Assembly (NCBI RefSeq): GCF_051131705.1
Contig: NZ_CP180316.1
Span: 124,001 to 188,000, forward strand
Direction: 5' to 3'
Length of the DNA: 64,000 bases
Origin: Arthrobacter_M sp030063245
GTDB lineage: Bacteria > Actinomycetota > Actinomycetes > Actinomycetales > Micrococcaceae
Shown here piece after piece: positions 54,801 to 62,897 of this stretch. The position numbers and the translations under genes were made by a program. The notes under the pieces are model-generated. The model was not told the origin of the DNA and searched no databases. It was given only the letters and a program-made list of their open reading frames with translations. How positions within the stretch are numbered: the stretch's first letter is position 1; the number at the start of each line of letters is the position of its first letter.

Positions 54801-55190
54801 TCAGCTCTTGGGCCGACGCTTGGCCTCTCGGTCCTTCGCCAGTTTGGCTTCCGCGCGTGCCTTCGCGTGCACCGTGCGCTCGGTGACCAGCCACTTCGGC
54901 GGGGCCTGCAGCAGCGCGGTGATCTCCGCCGTCGTCAGCGGCTCGGTGATCTCCGATCGGTTGAGCCCGCCGACAGAGATATTGAGCTTTTGCGCCACGA
55001 CGGGTCGCGGGTGCGGCCCGGTACGTCGCAGTTCCTCAAGCCATACCGGCGGATTCTCCTGCAACGCCTTGAAATCTCCACGGGAGATAGCGTTGTCCCG
55101 GAACTCGGCAGGCGCGGCCGGCAGATAGATGCCCAGTTTCTTGGCAGCTGTTTCGGGCTTCATGGACTGGGCGGAAGGTTCAGAACTCAT
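54801..55190 (-). CDS. DUF5997 family protein
   Basis: 129-aa protein: MKPETAAKKLGIYLPAAPAE at residue 10, AISRGDFKALQENPPVWLEE, and GGLNRSEITEPLTTAEI with a basic C-terminal tail (KARAEAKLAKDREAKRRPKS). It matches the actinobacterial DUF5997 family; function unknown. In other genomes, as I recall, it is often a neighbour of a LysR-type substrate-binding protein. Here that partner is at 57373, with an HNH gene in between. Start could be M1 or M10. Confidence 0.82.
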   Translation of the reverse strand: MSSEPSAQSMKPETAAKKLGIYLPAAPAEFRDNAISRGDFKALQENPPVWLEELRRTGPHPRPVVAQKLNISVGGLNRSEITEPLTTAEITALLQAPPKWLVTERTVHAKARAEAKLAKDREAKRRPKS

Positions 55191-55355
55191 GCCTTAAGAG
55201 TACGGGGGGTATTCAGCAGCGGTAGCACTCGGCCTGGTGCGCCTCGGGGGAGCAGACCAAGGGCGATGTTCGTGGGGTGCTCCATCGGCTCGCACAGCCG
55301 TCTCGGGTTGGTTGAAATCCGCGCCTGAGGTGTGTTCCGGCGGTGGGACCCGGGA

Positions 55356-57008
55356 TTAGGGCGACGAGAATCGGCCGGGTACGACTTGGCGGAAGTATTT
55401 CTTTCTCTTGGCGGTGGTTCTCGTTCCCGGCCGGCCGGCTCCCGTTCGTGTGGTGCCGGGTAGGGCGGGTGCGGTGGATTGGTAGGTGTGTCCGGTGGGG
55501 GTGGTGATTTGGACGGTATGGCGGGGTCCGGGTCGTGGGATGGAGGACCAGCCGGGCGCTTCCTTGGCGAGGTTGCAGCGTTCGCATGTTCCCTCCCCGT
55601 TGATTTCGCTGGTGGCGCCTTTGCGGTTGTGTGGCATGATGTGGTCCGCGTGCCGGATCGGCGCGTCGCAGTAGGGGGTCCGGCAGGTCTGGTCCCTGGT
55701 CCGGATGAGGCGCTGCAGTCCCGGCGGGAAGAACCTGGACCTCGCGTCCATGCCGACGAGCTGCCCGGTCCCCGGGGCGGTGAACAGTCTGCGCAGCGAC
55801 ACCCGGATCCCCGGTTCATCCGGCATCGCCGCGTCCGGCATCTCCCCGCCGGAGCTGCCGGCGGATCCACCGGGTTTGGTGGGTCTGTTGGTGGGTCTGT
55901 TGGTGTGGGTGCGGCGGGTGAGGTTCCGGGCCCATTGCGCGGGGACGATGCCGTAGCCGGGGAGGTAGGCCGGTTCGCTGTCGCCCTGGAAGAGGGTCCG
56001 GTCTGTCATGACGAGTTGGATCTCAACGCCGGTGATCCCGCCGGGGGTACCGGTGACGCGGTGGACGAGGGTGTCGGCCATGATCTGCCCGCGTCCGCGT
56101 CCGTCTCCGGACGCGCGCAGGGAATCCGCTTCCCTCGCCAGTGCCGCGTACACGGCCACGCCCTGAGCGACGGGGAGCAGCCCGGTCAGGTACGTCATGG
56201 TGTCCGGCGCGGGCCGGCAGCTGACGTGCCGGTCGTTTTCGGCCTTCGCGTTCCGCGCGGTGACGGACTGCGGGTCAAGGGCGTACGCGGCCCGTTTGGC
56301 CTCGTTGACGAGCTTGTTGTTCCCCATCCCCGCCAGCGCCCCGGTGTCGGCGGCGAGCCCGGCATCAACGGTGCGCCGGTCATCGGCGCTCAGGCACGCG
56401 GTCTCCCGGGCCAGCAGTACCGCCCGCCACTCATTGAGCAGCCCGCTGCTCAGGGCCGTGAGGGTGTGCGGCATCTCGGTCACGAGGATCCGGGCCAGGC
56501 CCAGCAGCCGGTTTCCCTGCTGCGGGGATTCCCGCCGCGCCAACGCGATCTGCCCCCCGATGCCCTTGCCCAGCTCCGCGGCCGGGATACCCGCCCCGGC
56601 CTGCGCCCGGCGCTGGGACGCGTCGAACGCGGCAGCGGTACGGGCCTGCCCCGCGCAGGCAGCGGATTTGAGGTCCTCCATCACCCGCAGCAACCCGATC
56701 CGCTCCCCGTCATCCCCGTCCTCGGGATCCATCCCCGCCAAAACAGTGATCCACCCCGCAATCATCCCAACCCGACCAGCAACAACAGGACCGGCAGAAA
56801 CAGGACCGGCAGAAACAGGACCGGCAGCAACAGGACCGGCAGCAACAGGACCGGCGCCCGCGGAAGCGGCGCCCGAGCGAGCACCCGCTCCGGCGGCAGC
56901 TCGGGCGCCCGAGTGGGCAGTGCCGAGGGTCGAAGCCGGGGGTGTGCCGGCCGCGTTGTGTGCGGACCCTGCGGAACCGGAACTCAATGTATCGAACATG
57001 TATACCAT
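55356..57008 (-). CDS. DUF222 / HNH endonuclease-like protein (13E12-repeat type)
   Basis: About 550 aa. The DUF222 domain spans the first two thirds (MEDLKSAACAGQARTAAAFD, ALARRESPQQGNRLLGLARI). A C-terminal HNH nuclease motif follows: CRTPYCDAPIRHADHIMPHN and CERCNLAKEAPGW. Such genes are multicopy in Arthrobacter and related to the mycobacterial 13E12 repeat family; they are thought to be mobile. Near residue 20-50 lies a five-residue in-frame repeat (PVAAG, PVSAG). The start is uncertain (ATG at 57008 or 56999); a longer frame to 57131 looks unlike coding. Confidence 0.88.
   Translation of the reverse strand: MVYMFDTLSSGSAGSAHNAAGTPPASTLGTAHSGARAAAGAGARSGAASAGAGPVAAGPVAAGPVSAGPVSAGPVVAGRVGMIAGWITVLAGMDPEDGDDGERIGLLRVMEDLKSAACAGQARTAAAFDASQRRAQAGAGIPAAELGKGIGGQIALARRESPQQGNRLLGLARILVTEMPHTLTALSSGLLNEWRAVLLARETACLSADDRRTVDAGLAADTGALAGMGNNKLVNEAKRAAYALDPQSVTARNAKAENDRHVSCRPAPDTMTYLTGLLPVAQGVAVYAALAREADSLRASGDGRGRGQIMADTLVHRVTGTPGGITGVEIQLVMTDRTLFQGDSEPAYLPGYGIVPAQWARNLTRRTHTNRPTNRPTKPGGSAGSSGGEMPDAAMPDEPGIRVSLRRLFTAPGTGQLVGMDARSRFFPPGLQRLIRTRDQTCRTPYCDAPIRHADHIMPHNRKGATSEINGEGTCERCNLAKEAPGWSSIPRPGPRHTVQITTPTGHTYQSTAPALPGTTRTGAGRPGTRTTAKRKKYFRQVVPGRFSSP
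56783..56857 (+). repeat. 15-base tandem repeat, five copies, in the HNH gene
   Basis: Five units of caacaggaccggcag / aaacaggaccggcag type occupy 56783-56857 and encode the PVAAG/PVSAG repeat near the N-terminus of the DUF222/HNH protein. Confidence 0.9.
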
Positions 57009-57372
57009 AATACGCGCTGACGGAGGAGAATAATAGTACACATTTGGGTTGGGGATAATGATGTGCGGTCTTGGTAATCCAACGTCCGCCCGCGTTGTCG
57101 ACCCTGAACCATGTAACGACAAATGCACCATGCCCTATGCGCCGCCCTATGCGCCACCCCATGCACCGCGGCTAGGCACCGCGCTAACGCGGCATACACA
57201 GCGCCACCGCGCCAATGCGCCGCCGTGCCCACCGCGCCAAGCCAAATGCATTGGGTACCATGCGCCGTAGCCAACGCACCGTCATCAGCGGGAGGGCCCT
57301 TGATCGGGCATGTGCACGCAGCATGGCGCATTTACTGGCCCGGCCTCGGGTCGGGTGCGCTACTGTGTTCAG
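57009..57372. other. 364-base intergenic region, low complexity, no gene
   Basis: A/C-rich stretch with loosely repeated 'tatgcgcc(g/a)cc' and 'caccgcgcc' words at about 57130-57260. No supported coding frame. It should hold the divergent promoters of the HNH and LysR-like genes. Confidence 0.5.
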
Positions 57373-58200
57373 GTGCCTGAATCTCGAGTTCTGACCGTAG
57401 CCTTTGTGCCGGGAGTGACTCCAGGCAAGTGGATCCGCCGCTGGGAGGACCGCATGCCACAATGCCCGCTGCTGGCCTCGCCTGTGTCCGAAGCGGACCA
57501 GGTGGCGGTGCTGCACCGCGGCGAAGCGGAAATCGGCTTCGTTCGGCTTCCCGTGGACCGCACGGGGCTGAATGTTATTCCGCTTTACGCCGAGATTCCT
57601 GTGGTAGTGGCGCCAAAGGATCACGAGATCGCCGTTTTCGACGAGGTGCCGGTGACTGAGCTGGCAGCGGAATACCTGCTGCAGGACCCGGATCTCTTTC
57701 CCGAGTGGCGGGATATTTCGGACCAGATTCGGGACGGAGCCCGGAAACCGCTGCCGGCGATGGATTCCTTGGAGGCCGCACTGGACCTGGTGGAGGCCGG
57801 GCTGGGAATTCTGATTCTGCCGATGTCCGTGGCACGCCAGTTCAGCCGCAGGTCACTGCGTTCGCGCCCGGTGACGGGAGTCGTAGAGCCGCAGATCGGC
57901 CTCGCCTGGCTGGAGGGGAATATGGATCCTGTGATCGAGGAATTCATCGGCGTGGTGCGGGGGCGGACGGCGCAAAGCTCGCGCCAGCCATCCGTTCAGG
58001 CCGCCCAGGATGCCGCGCCGAAGAAGATTCGGGGCGGAGTCAGCGGCAAGGGTGCCGCAGACCGCTCGGGAAAAGGTTCAAAAAAGACTACGACGGCGGC
58101 CGGCGGCTCAGCAGTCCGCGGTGCCAAGGGTGCCGGCAGGGGCGCCAAGACGTCCGGAGGGAAGACGAAAGGTCATGCCTCCAAGCGCGGACGCCGCTGA
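57373..58200 (+). CDS. LysR-type substrate-binding domain protein without HTH, with Lys/Gly-rich tail
   Basis: 275 aa. Residues 1-205 form a LysR effector-binding domain (LTVAFVPGVTPGKWIRRWED, VVVAPKDHEIAVFDEVPVTE, ALDLVEAGLGILILPMSVAR), but there is no helix-turn-helix in front. The last 60 residues are a basic Lys/Gly/Ala/Ser-rich tail (KKIRGGVSGKGAADRSGKG, then KTKGHASKRGRR) resembling histone H1-like or nucleic-acid-binding tails. The GTG at 57373 is the likely start; the frame opens at 57310. Divergent from the HNH gene and probably partner of DUF5997. Confidence 0.8.
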   Translation: MPESRVLTVAFVPGVTPGKWIRRWEDRMPQCPLLASPVSEADQVAVLHRGEAEIGFVRLPVDRTGLNVIPLYAEIPVVVAPKDHEIAVFDEVPVTELAAEYLLQDPDLFPEWRDISDQIRDGARKPLPAMDSLEAALDLVEAGLGILILPMSVARQFSRRSLRSRPVTGVVEPQIGLAWLEGNMDPVIEEFIGVVRGRTAQSSRQPSVQAAQDAAPKKIRGGVSGKGAADRSGKGSKKTTTAAGGSAVRGAKGAGRGAKTSGGKTKGHASKRGRR

Positions 58201-58318
58201 ACCTTGACGACGTGTGGGAGACAGCGGTGCAGGCGACGTCCAACATTTCGTGCAGGAGACTTCGGAATCAGCATACCGACTCCGGGGTCTGGACGGGCTC
58301 GACGGCGGAATCCCGCGG

Positions 58319-58786
58319 TCAGGCCGGGGGAATGTCCTCCCGGGCGGCAGTTGTTGCTTCGATCATGTCCCGCAGGAACCGCTGCGCCAGTTCCCGCTCC
58401 TGCGCACTGTAGTTCTCCAGCGCATCGCCCAGATGCCGGGCCAGCGGACTAAAGAGCGTGCTGCCCACTTGACGTGCGTGGTCTGTCATGGCGAGCCGGA
58501 CCTGGCGGCGGTCCTCGTCACTGCGCTGGCGGGTCACGTGACCGGCGCGGTCCAGCCTGGCCACCAGCGCCGTCGTCGCCGGTGAGCTGAGGTTCAGAGC
58601 CTCGCCAAGACGTCCCGGAGTGACCTTCTGTCCGGTGCGAGCGGACTGGACCATGAACGCCAGGGCGCTCATATCGGTCCGGTGCAGACCATGGATTCCG
58701 CTGACGGCGTCCACGTAGCGGTCTGTCTCCACGGTGAACTGCTGCAGCAGTGTCAATAGTTCATAGTTCGGCCTCGGCGCCGTCAC
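58319..58786 (-). CDS. MarR family transcriptional regulator
   Basis: 155-aa winged-HTH protein: RTDMSALAFMVQSARTGQKV, LGEALNLSSPATTALVARLD, RAGHVTRQRSDEDRRQVRL. GTG start at 58786 after aggtggtgaagc. Divergent from the MMPL transporter, which it probably represses, and likely autoregulated. Confidence 0.9.
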   Translation of the reverse strand: MTAPRPNYELLTLLQQFTVETDRYVDAVSGIHGLHRTDMSALAFMVQSARTGQKVTPGRLGEALNLSSPATTALVARLDRAGHVTRQRSDEDRRQVRLAMTDHARQVGSTLFSPLARHLGDALENYSAQERELAQRFLRDMIEATTAAREDIPPA

Positions 58787-58844
58787 GCTTCACCACCTCT
58801 GTACTCTATGCATCAGGCATTGGATTTTAACCAGCATATCTGTA

Positions 58845-58859
58845 TTATCTTTATGATAA
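58845..58859. promoter_or_regulatory. Candidate MarR operator
   Basis: Palindrome ttatc-tttat-gataa in the marR/mmpL divergent region, close to the mmpL start. MarR proteins bind palindromes of this type and size. Function inferred. Confidence 0.6.
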
Positions 58860-58903
58860 AGAAGCTCCATCATGGAGATAAATCTCGAAGCAGAGGCTGT
58901 CCA

Positions 58904-61273
58904 ATGGACAAAGACTGGAACCCGAGGCGCTGGTTGCGGATACTGCTGCCGGTGGTGCTCCTTGTCATTTGGCTGGGAGCAGCCGCTTTTGGCGGCCCGA
59001 CGTTCGGCAAGCTCTCTGCGGTCTCCAGCAACGATCAGGCAAGCTTTTTGCCGGCCAGCGCGGAGTCCACCAAGGCTCGGGATTTGCAGCAGCAGTTCTT
59101 GGATTCCAGCAGCATTCCAGCCATTGTGCTGCTGACCTCGGAAACGGAAATCCCAGCCCCCAAGCTCGCGGACTATGCCACGCTGACGGCGAAGATGGCC
59201 GCCGTCGCAGGCGTTGAGCAGCCGACGGCGCCGGCCACCGTCAGCATTGCCGGCCCGATCCCGTCGGCGGACAAAAAAGCCGTGACGTTCATAGTCCCGG
59301 TTGCCGATACGGAAAACGTGAAAACCGTGATCGCTGACCTGCGGCATGTGCTGGCGGAGAACCTGCCAGCTGGCGCAACGGTCTACGTGACGGGGCCGGC
59401 CGGGCTGACAGCGGATCTGGTCAACGCATTCAGCGGGATCGACGGCGTGCTGCTGCTCGTGGCGCTGATCGCTGTCTTCCTCATTCTGCTGGCGGTCTAC
59501 CGCTCCCTAATTCTACCCATTCTGGTGCTCCTGACATCGGTCTTTGCGCTGACAGCGGCCATTTTGCTGGTCTACGCCTTTGCCAGCTGGGGTTGGATCA
59601 AGCTCAGCGGGCAAAGCCAGGGGATTCTGAGCATTCTGGTCATCGGTGCATCAACGGATTACTCGCTCCTGCTGGTGTCCCGGTTCCGGGAAGCGCTCCA
59701 TCAGGTGACCTCCAGGTGGGCAGCTCTGGGACGCGCCCTGCGTGCGGCTTAGGAGCCGATCCTGGCCTCCGGAATCACCGTGATCATCGCCCTCTTGTGT
59801 CTGCTGGTGTCGGATCTGAACTCCAACCGGAGCCTGGGCCCCATTGCCGCCATCGGTATAGTTTTTGCGCTGCTCTCCTCCCTCACTCTGCTGCCGGCGC
59901 TGCTGGTGGTCTTTGGCCGGTTGGCGTTCTGGCCGTTCCGGCCCAAGGTGGACGGCGGTCAGAACTCCGCGTACCAGCATTCCGGACGCGAGCATGGCAG
60001 ACACGAGCAGAGCGAAGCCCGCGCCGGGTTGGAAGGGATAACCGGACTGTGGCAGCGGATGGGCAGGATGATCGGAGGACATCCTCGGGCGGCGTGGATT
60101 ACCGCTTTGATCACATTGCTGGCGGCCAGTGCCGGGGCGCTCCAGCTCAACGCGAGCGGCGTCTCGCAGTCGGATGTAATACTGGCGAAGAGCGACGCCG
60201 TCGACGGACAGAAGGCTCTCGGCCAGCATTTCGACGCCGGCAGCGGCAGTCCGGTGCTGATCATCGAGGACCAGGAAAAGACGGATTCTGTGCTTGCCGC
60301 CGTCGCCGGTCAGGAGGGCATCTCCCGAGCCACCGTCTACTCCGGTGCAGGCAGCCCGGTGGCAGAGGGCCCCGCCCGGCCACCAGTCCTCAAAGACGGG
60401 AAAGTCCTGATCAACGCGACGCTCACGACGCCGGCGGATTCCGCCGCCGCGGAGCAGGTGGTGCGCGATCTGCGGGGAACCCTGCCACCGCTGGATGCGG
60501 GCGTGCTGGTGGGTGGCGTGACAGCGATCGCGCTGGATACCAATGTCACGGCGCAAAGCGACCTGACTAAAATCATCCCGTTGGTGCTCGCCGTCATTCT
60601 CGTGATTCTGATGCTGCTGCTTCGCTCGATCGTGGCGCCGCTGCTGCTGATCGGCAGCGTCGTGCTCTCCTACGCGGCAGCGCTGGGCGTCTCGGCGCTG
60701 GCCTTCAAGCACCTTTTCCACTTCCCGGGGGCCGACGCGGCCGTGCCGCTGTTCGGGTTTGTTTTCCTCGTGGCGCTGGGCGTGGACTACAACATCTTCC
60801 TGATGACACGGGTACGCGAGGAGTCCCTGGAGTTGGGCACGCGCCCGGGCATTCTGCGCGGGCTGGGGGTGACCGGCGGCGTGATTACGTCCGCCGGTGT
60901 GGTGTTGGCAGCGACGTTCGCAGCGTTGGGTGTTATTCCCATCCTCTTCCTGGTGCAGATCGCGTTCATCGTTGCCTTCGGAGTGCTGCTGGACACGGTC
61001 GTTGTGCGCTCGCTGCTGGTCCCGGCGCTCTCCTATGACCTGGGCAGGGTCATCTGGTGGCCCTCGAAATTGAGTCGGACCGATCAGATCGGACGACCGA
61101 GCAGTTTTAGGCCCAGCCGTGCTCACGACGACGGCGCCCCCGACGGAGCCGACGCCGCCGCCCCCAAAGACGACGGCGCCGCAAGGCCGACCCGTGGGCA
61201 GGGGACCGACCCGTCGCCCGGTCAACACGCGGCGTCGGTGACCTTGGACGAGGCGTCCACTCCAAGGACGTGA
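58904..61273 (+). pseudogene. MMPL-family RND transporter, split by an in-frame amber codon
   Basis: Full length would be 789 aa. The first half (58904-59752) has an N-terminal membrane helix (LRILLPVVLLVIWLGAAAFG), the periplasmic domain and helices up to IGASTDYSLLLVSRFREAL. TAG at 59750-59752 stops it. The same frame continues EPILASGITVIIALLCLLVS to 61273 with the second MMPL half (GVDYNIFLMTRVREESLELG). Homologues usually read Trp or Tyr at the TAG site (WEPILASG), so a single base change explains the break. Either a recent pseudogene or a read-through case. MMPL proteins export drugs or lipids. Divergent from marR. Confidence 0.85.
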
Positions 61274-61363
61274 TCACTGCCACGGCGGGGTGACCACATG
61301 GCCCGGTGGTCGACCAAGGCCGGCCGCGGCCGCGCGGAGACCCGGCGGCCCTTTTATGGACCG

Positions 61364-61918
61364 TTACTTCGCGGGTGCCGAGGCCAGCTTGGCCTGGATC
61401 GCTTGTGCGTGTGTTTGGATGGACGTGCCGTAGCCGCCGTTCAGGGCCGTGGTCTTGATGTTGCCGGCGTCCGCGTCCCGCTCCGCCGCCGGGGCCGCTT
61501 CCAGCGTCTTCAGGTCGGACTGTAGGTTGGCGGGCAGCTTCGCGAACGCTTTGGGGCGCTGGATCAGCGCATAGGCCAGCACATGGTCCTTGTCGCCGAA
61601 GCCCGGCTTGGCCTGCAGGCTGATCCGCAGTTCCTCGCGCAGTGTGGCGCCACGGTGGTGCGCTGTGTGGGCTGCGGCATCCGCCGTTGGCCCGGCCGTA
61701 CCCGAGGCGGAGGACGATGCGGTGCCGGCTGCGGCGGGCTGCGGCGGAGCATCCGCGGCGGAGGCTGCCGTCACGCCGAAGAACGCGGCGGCGAGCAGGG
61801 CCGTCCCCGCCACTGACCCGACGATCCGGTTGCGTCGCCGTCGTCCGTTTGTGTTTACGGGCTCCCCTGCTGATCCAGTTGTCCCGGTTTCGGGGTGCAA
61901 TTCAGAATTGACGTTCAT
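61364..61918 (-). CDS. Uncharacterised membrane-anchored or exported protein
   Basis: 184 aa. The N-terminal 28 residues are hydrophilic and end in basic GRRRRNR. One membrane segment follows (IVGSVAGTALLAAAFFGVTA), with a possible AXA-type cleavage site (ASAADA), then a low-complexity Ala/Ser/Thr/Pro linker and a helical C-terminal domain (LREELRISLQAKPGFGDKDH, TSIQTHAQAIQAKLASAPAK). Not recognised. ATG after 'aaggagccatc'. Divergent from the response regulator and possibly its target. Confidence 0.7.
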   Translation of the reverse strand: MNVNSELHPETGTTGSAGEPVNTNGRRRRNRIVGSVAGTALLAAAFFGVTAASAADAPPQPAAAGTASSSASGTAGPTADAAAHTAHHRGATLREELRISLQAKPGFGDKDHVLAYALIQRPKAFAKLPANLQSDLKTLEAAPAAERDADAGNIKTTALNGGYGTSIQTHAQAIQAKLASAPAK

Positions 61919-62075
61919 GATGGCTCCTTCGCATTCGCGTCCGGGGGGTTCCCTGACTGCCGTTGAGTCCACTATGACGGCCCAGTATGGGGGGAGTGTC
62001 AGAGGAATGTAAGGGGAAAGTAAAGAAAGCAGCGCGTGGCCCACAGGTGCCGCCGGCAAGGGGTTGAATGGAGTC

Positions 62076-62801
62076 ATGGACAATGCCGGGGCACCCGATG
62101 ATGCGCGGGCTTGCGGGCTGGTGCTGATCATCGAGGATGAGCGCGCGATCGCCGATGTTCAGCGGCTTTACCTCAGCCGTGCCGGTTTCGGGGTCCACGT
62201 GGAAACGACCGGCGAGGCGGGACTGCGGCAAGTCAGGCACCTGCGGCCGGTGGCCGTGATTCTCGACGTCGGTCTGCCCGGCACCGATGGTGCCGGCATG
62301 GACGGAATTGAGGTCTGCCGCCGGCTGCGGGCGGCGGGGGATTGGACACCGGTGATCTTTGTCACCGCCCGCGACGAGGAGGTGGACAAAATCCTGGGCC
62401 TTGAGCTTGGCGCCGATGACTACATGACCAAGCCGTTTTCCCCGCGCGAATTGGTCACCCGGCTAAAGGGCGTGTTGCGCCGGACGGCAGGGCTGCCCCG
62501 GCGGGAACTCATCCGCGTCGGTGCCGTGATCATGGATCCGGACCGGCGCAGCGTGAGTGCCGCGGGAACTGCGGTGGAGCTGACCGCAAAGGAGTTCGAT
62601 GTGCTGGCCTACCTGCTGGTGAGCCCGGGCCGCGTCTTCAGTCGTGAACAATTGCTCTCCGCTGTCTGGGGACAGGCGAGCTACAGCGCCGGCCGCACAG
62701 TGGACGTCCACATTGCCCAGGTCCGCGCAAAACTCGGAACAGCCAGCCCGATCCGTACCTTGCGCGGCGTCGGCTACACCGCCGGCGACGAAACGACATG
62801 A
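62076..62801 (+). CDS. OmpR/PhoB-family response regulator
   Basis: 241 aa. Receiver domain with acidic pair EDE near the N-terminus, phospho-acceptor Asp in AVILDVGLPGTDG, conserved Thr in VTARDEE and Lys in DYMTKPFSPRE. The C-terminal winged helix of OmpR type reads LTAKEFDVLAYLLVSPGRVF and GRTVDVHIAQVRAKL. A loop insertion (GTDGAGMDG) lengthens the receiver slightly. Cognate to the following histidine kinase in the same reading frame. Confidence 0.93.
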   Translation: MDNAGAPDDARACGLVLIIEDERAIADVQRLYLSRAGFGVHVETTGEAGLRQVRHLRPVAVILDVGLPGTDGAGMDGIEVCRRLRAAGDWTPVIFVTARDEEVDKILGLELGADDYMTKPFSPRELVTRLKGVLRRTAGLPRRELIRVGAVIMDPDRRSVSAAGTAVELTAKEFDVLAYLLVSPGRVFSREQLLSAVWGQASYSAGRTVDVHIAQVRAKLGTASPIRTLRGVGYTAGDETT

Positions 62802-62897
62802 TGGACGACGACGGCGGTGTTGTCCACCATGACGTGGCCGGCAAGGTCCCGAGAGCCCGGTGAAAACGTGGCCGCCGATGGAGACCGCGGGCGTCCG

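Noticed and set aside
58904..61273. Two separate MMPL-type genes (58808-59752 and 59780-61273)
   Set aside because: Both parts are in the same frame, conserved residues continue directly after the TAG, and each half alone is an incomplete transporter.
62798..62863. Small ATGA-coupled frame between response regulator and kinase
   Set aside because: Only about 21 codons, no resemblance to a kinase N-terminus; the kinase starts convincingly at 62898 in another frame.
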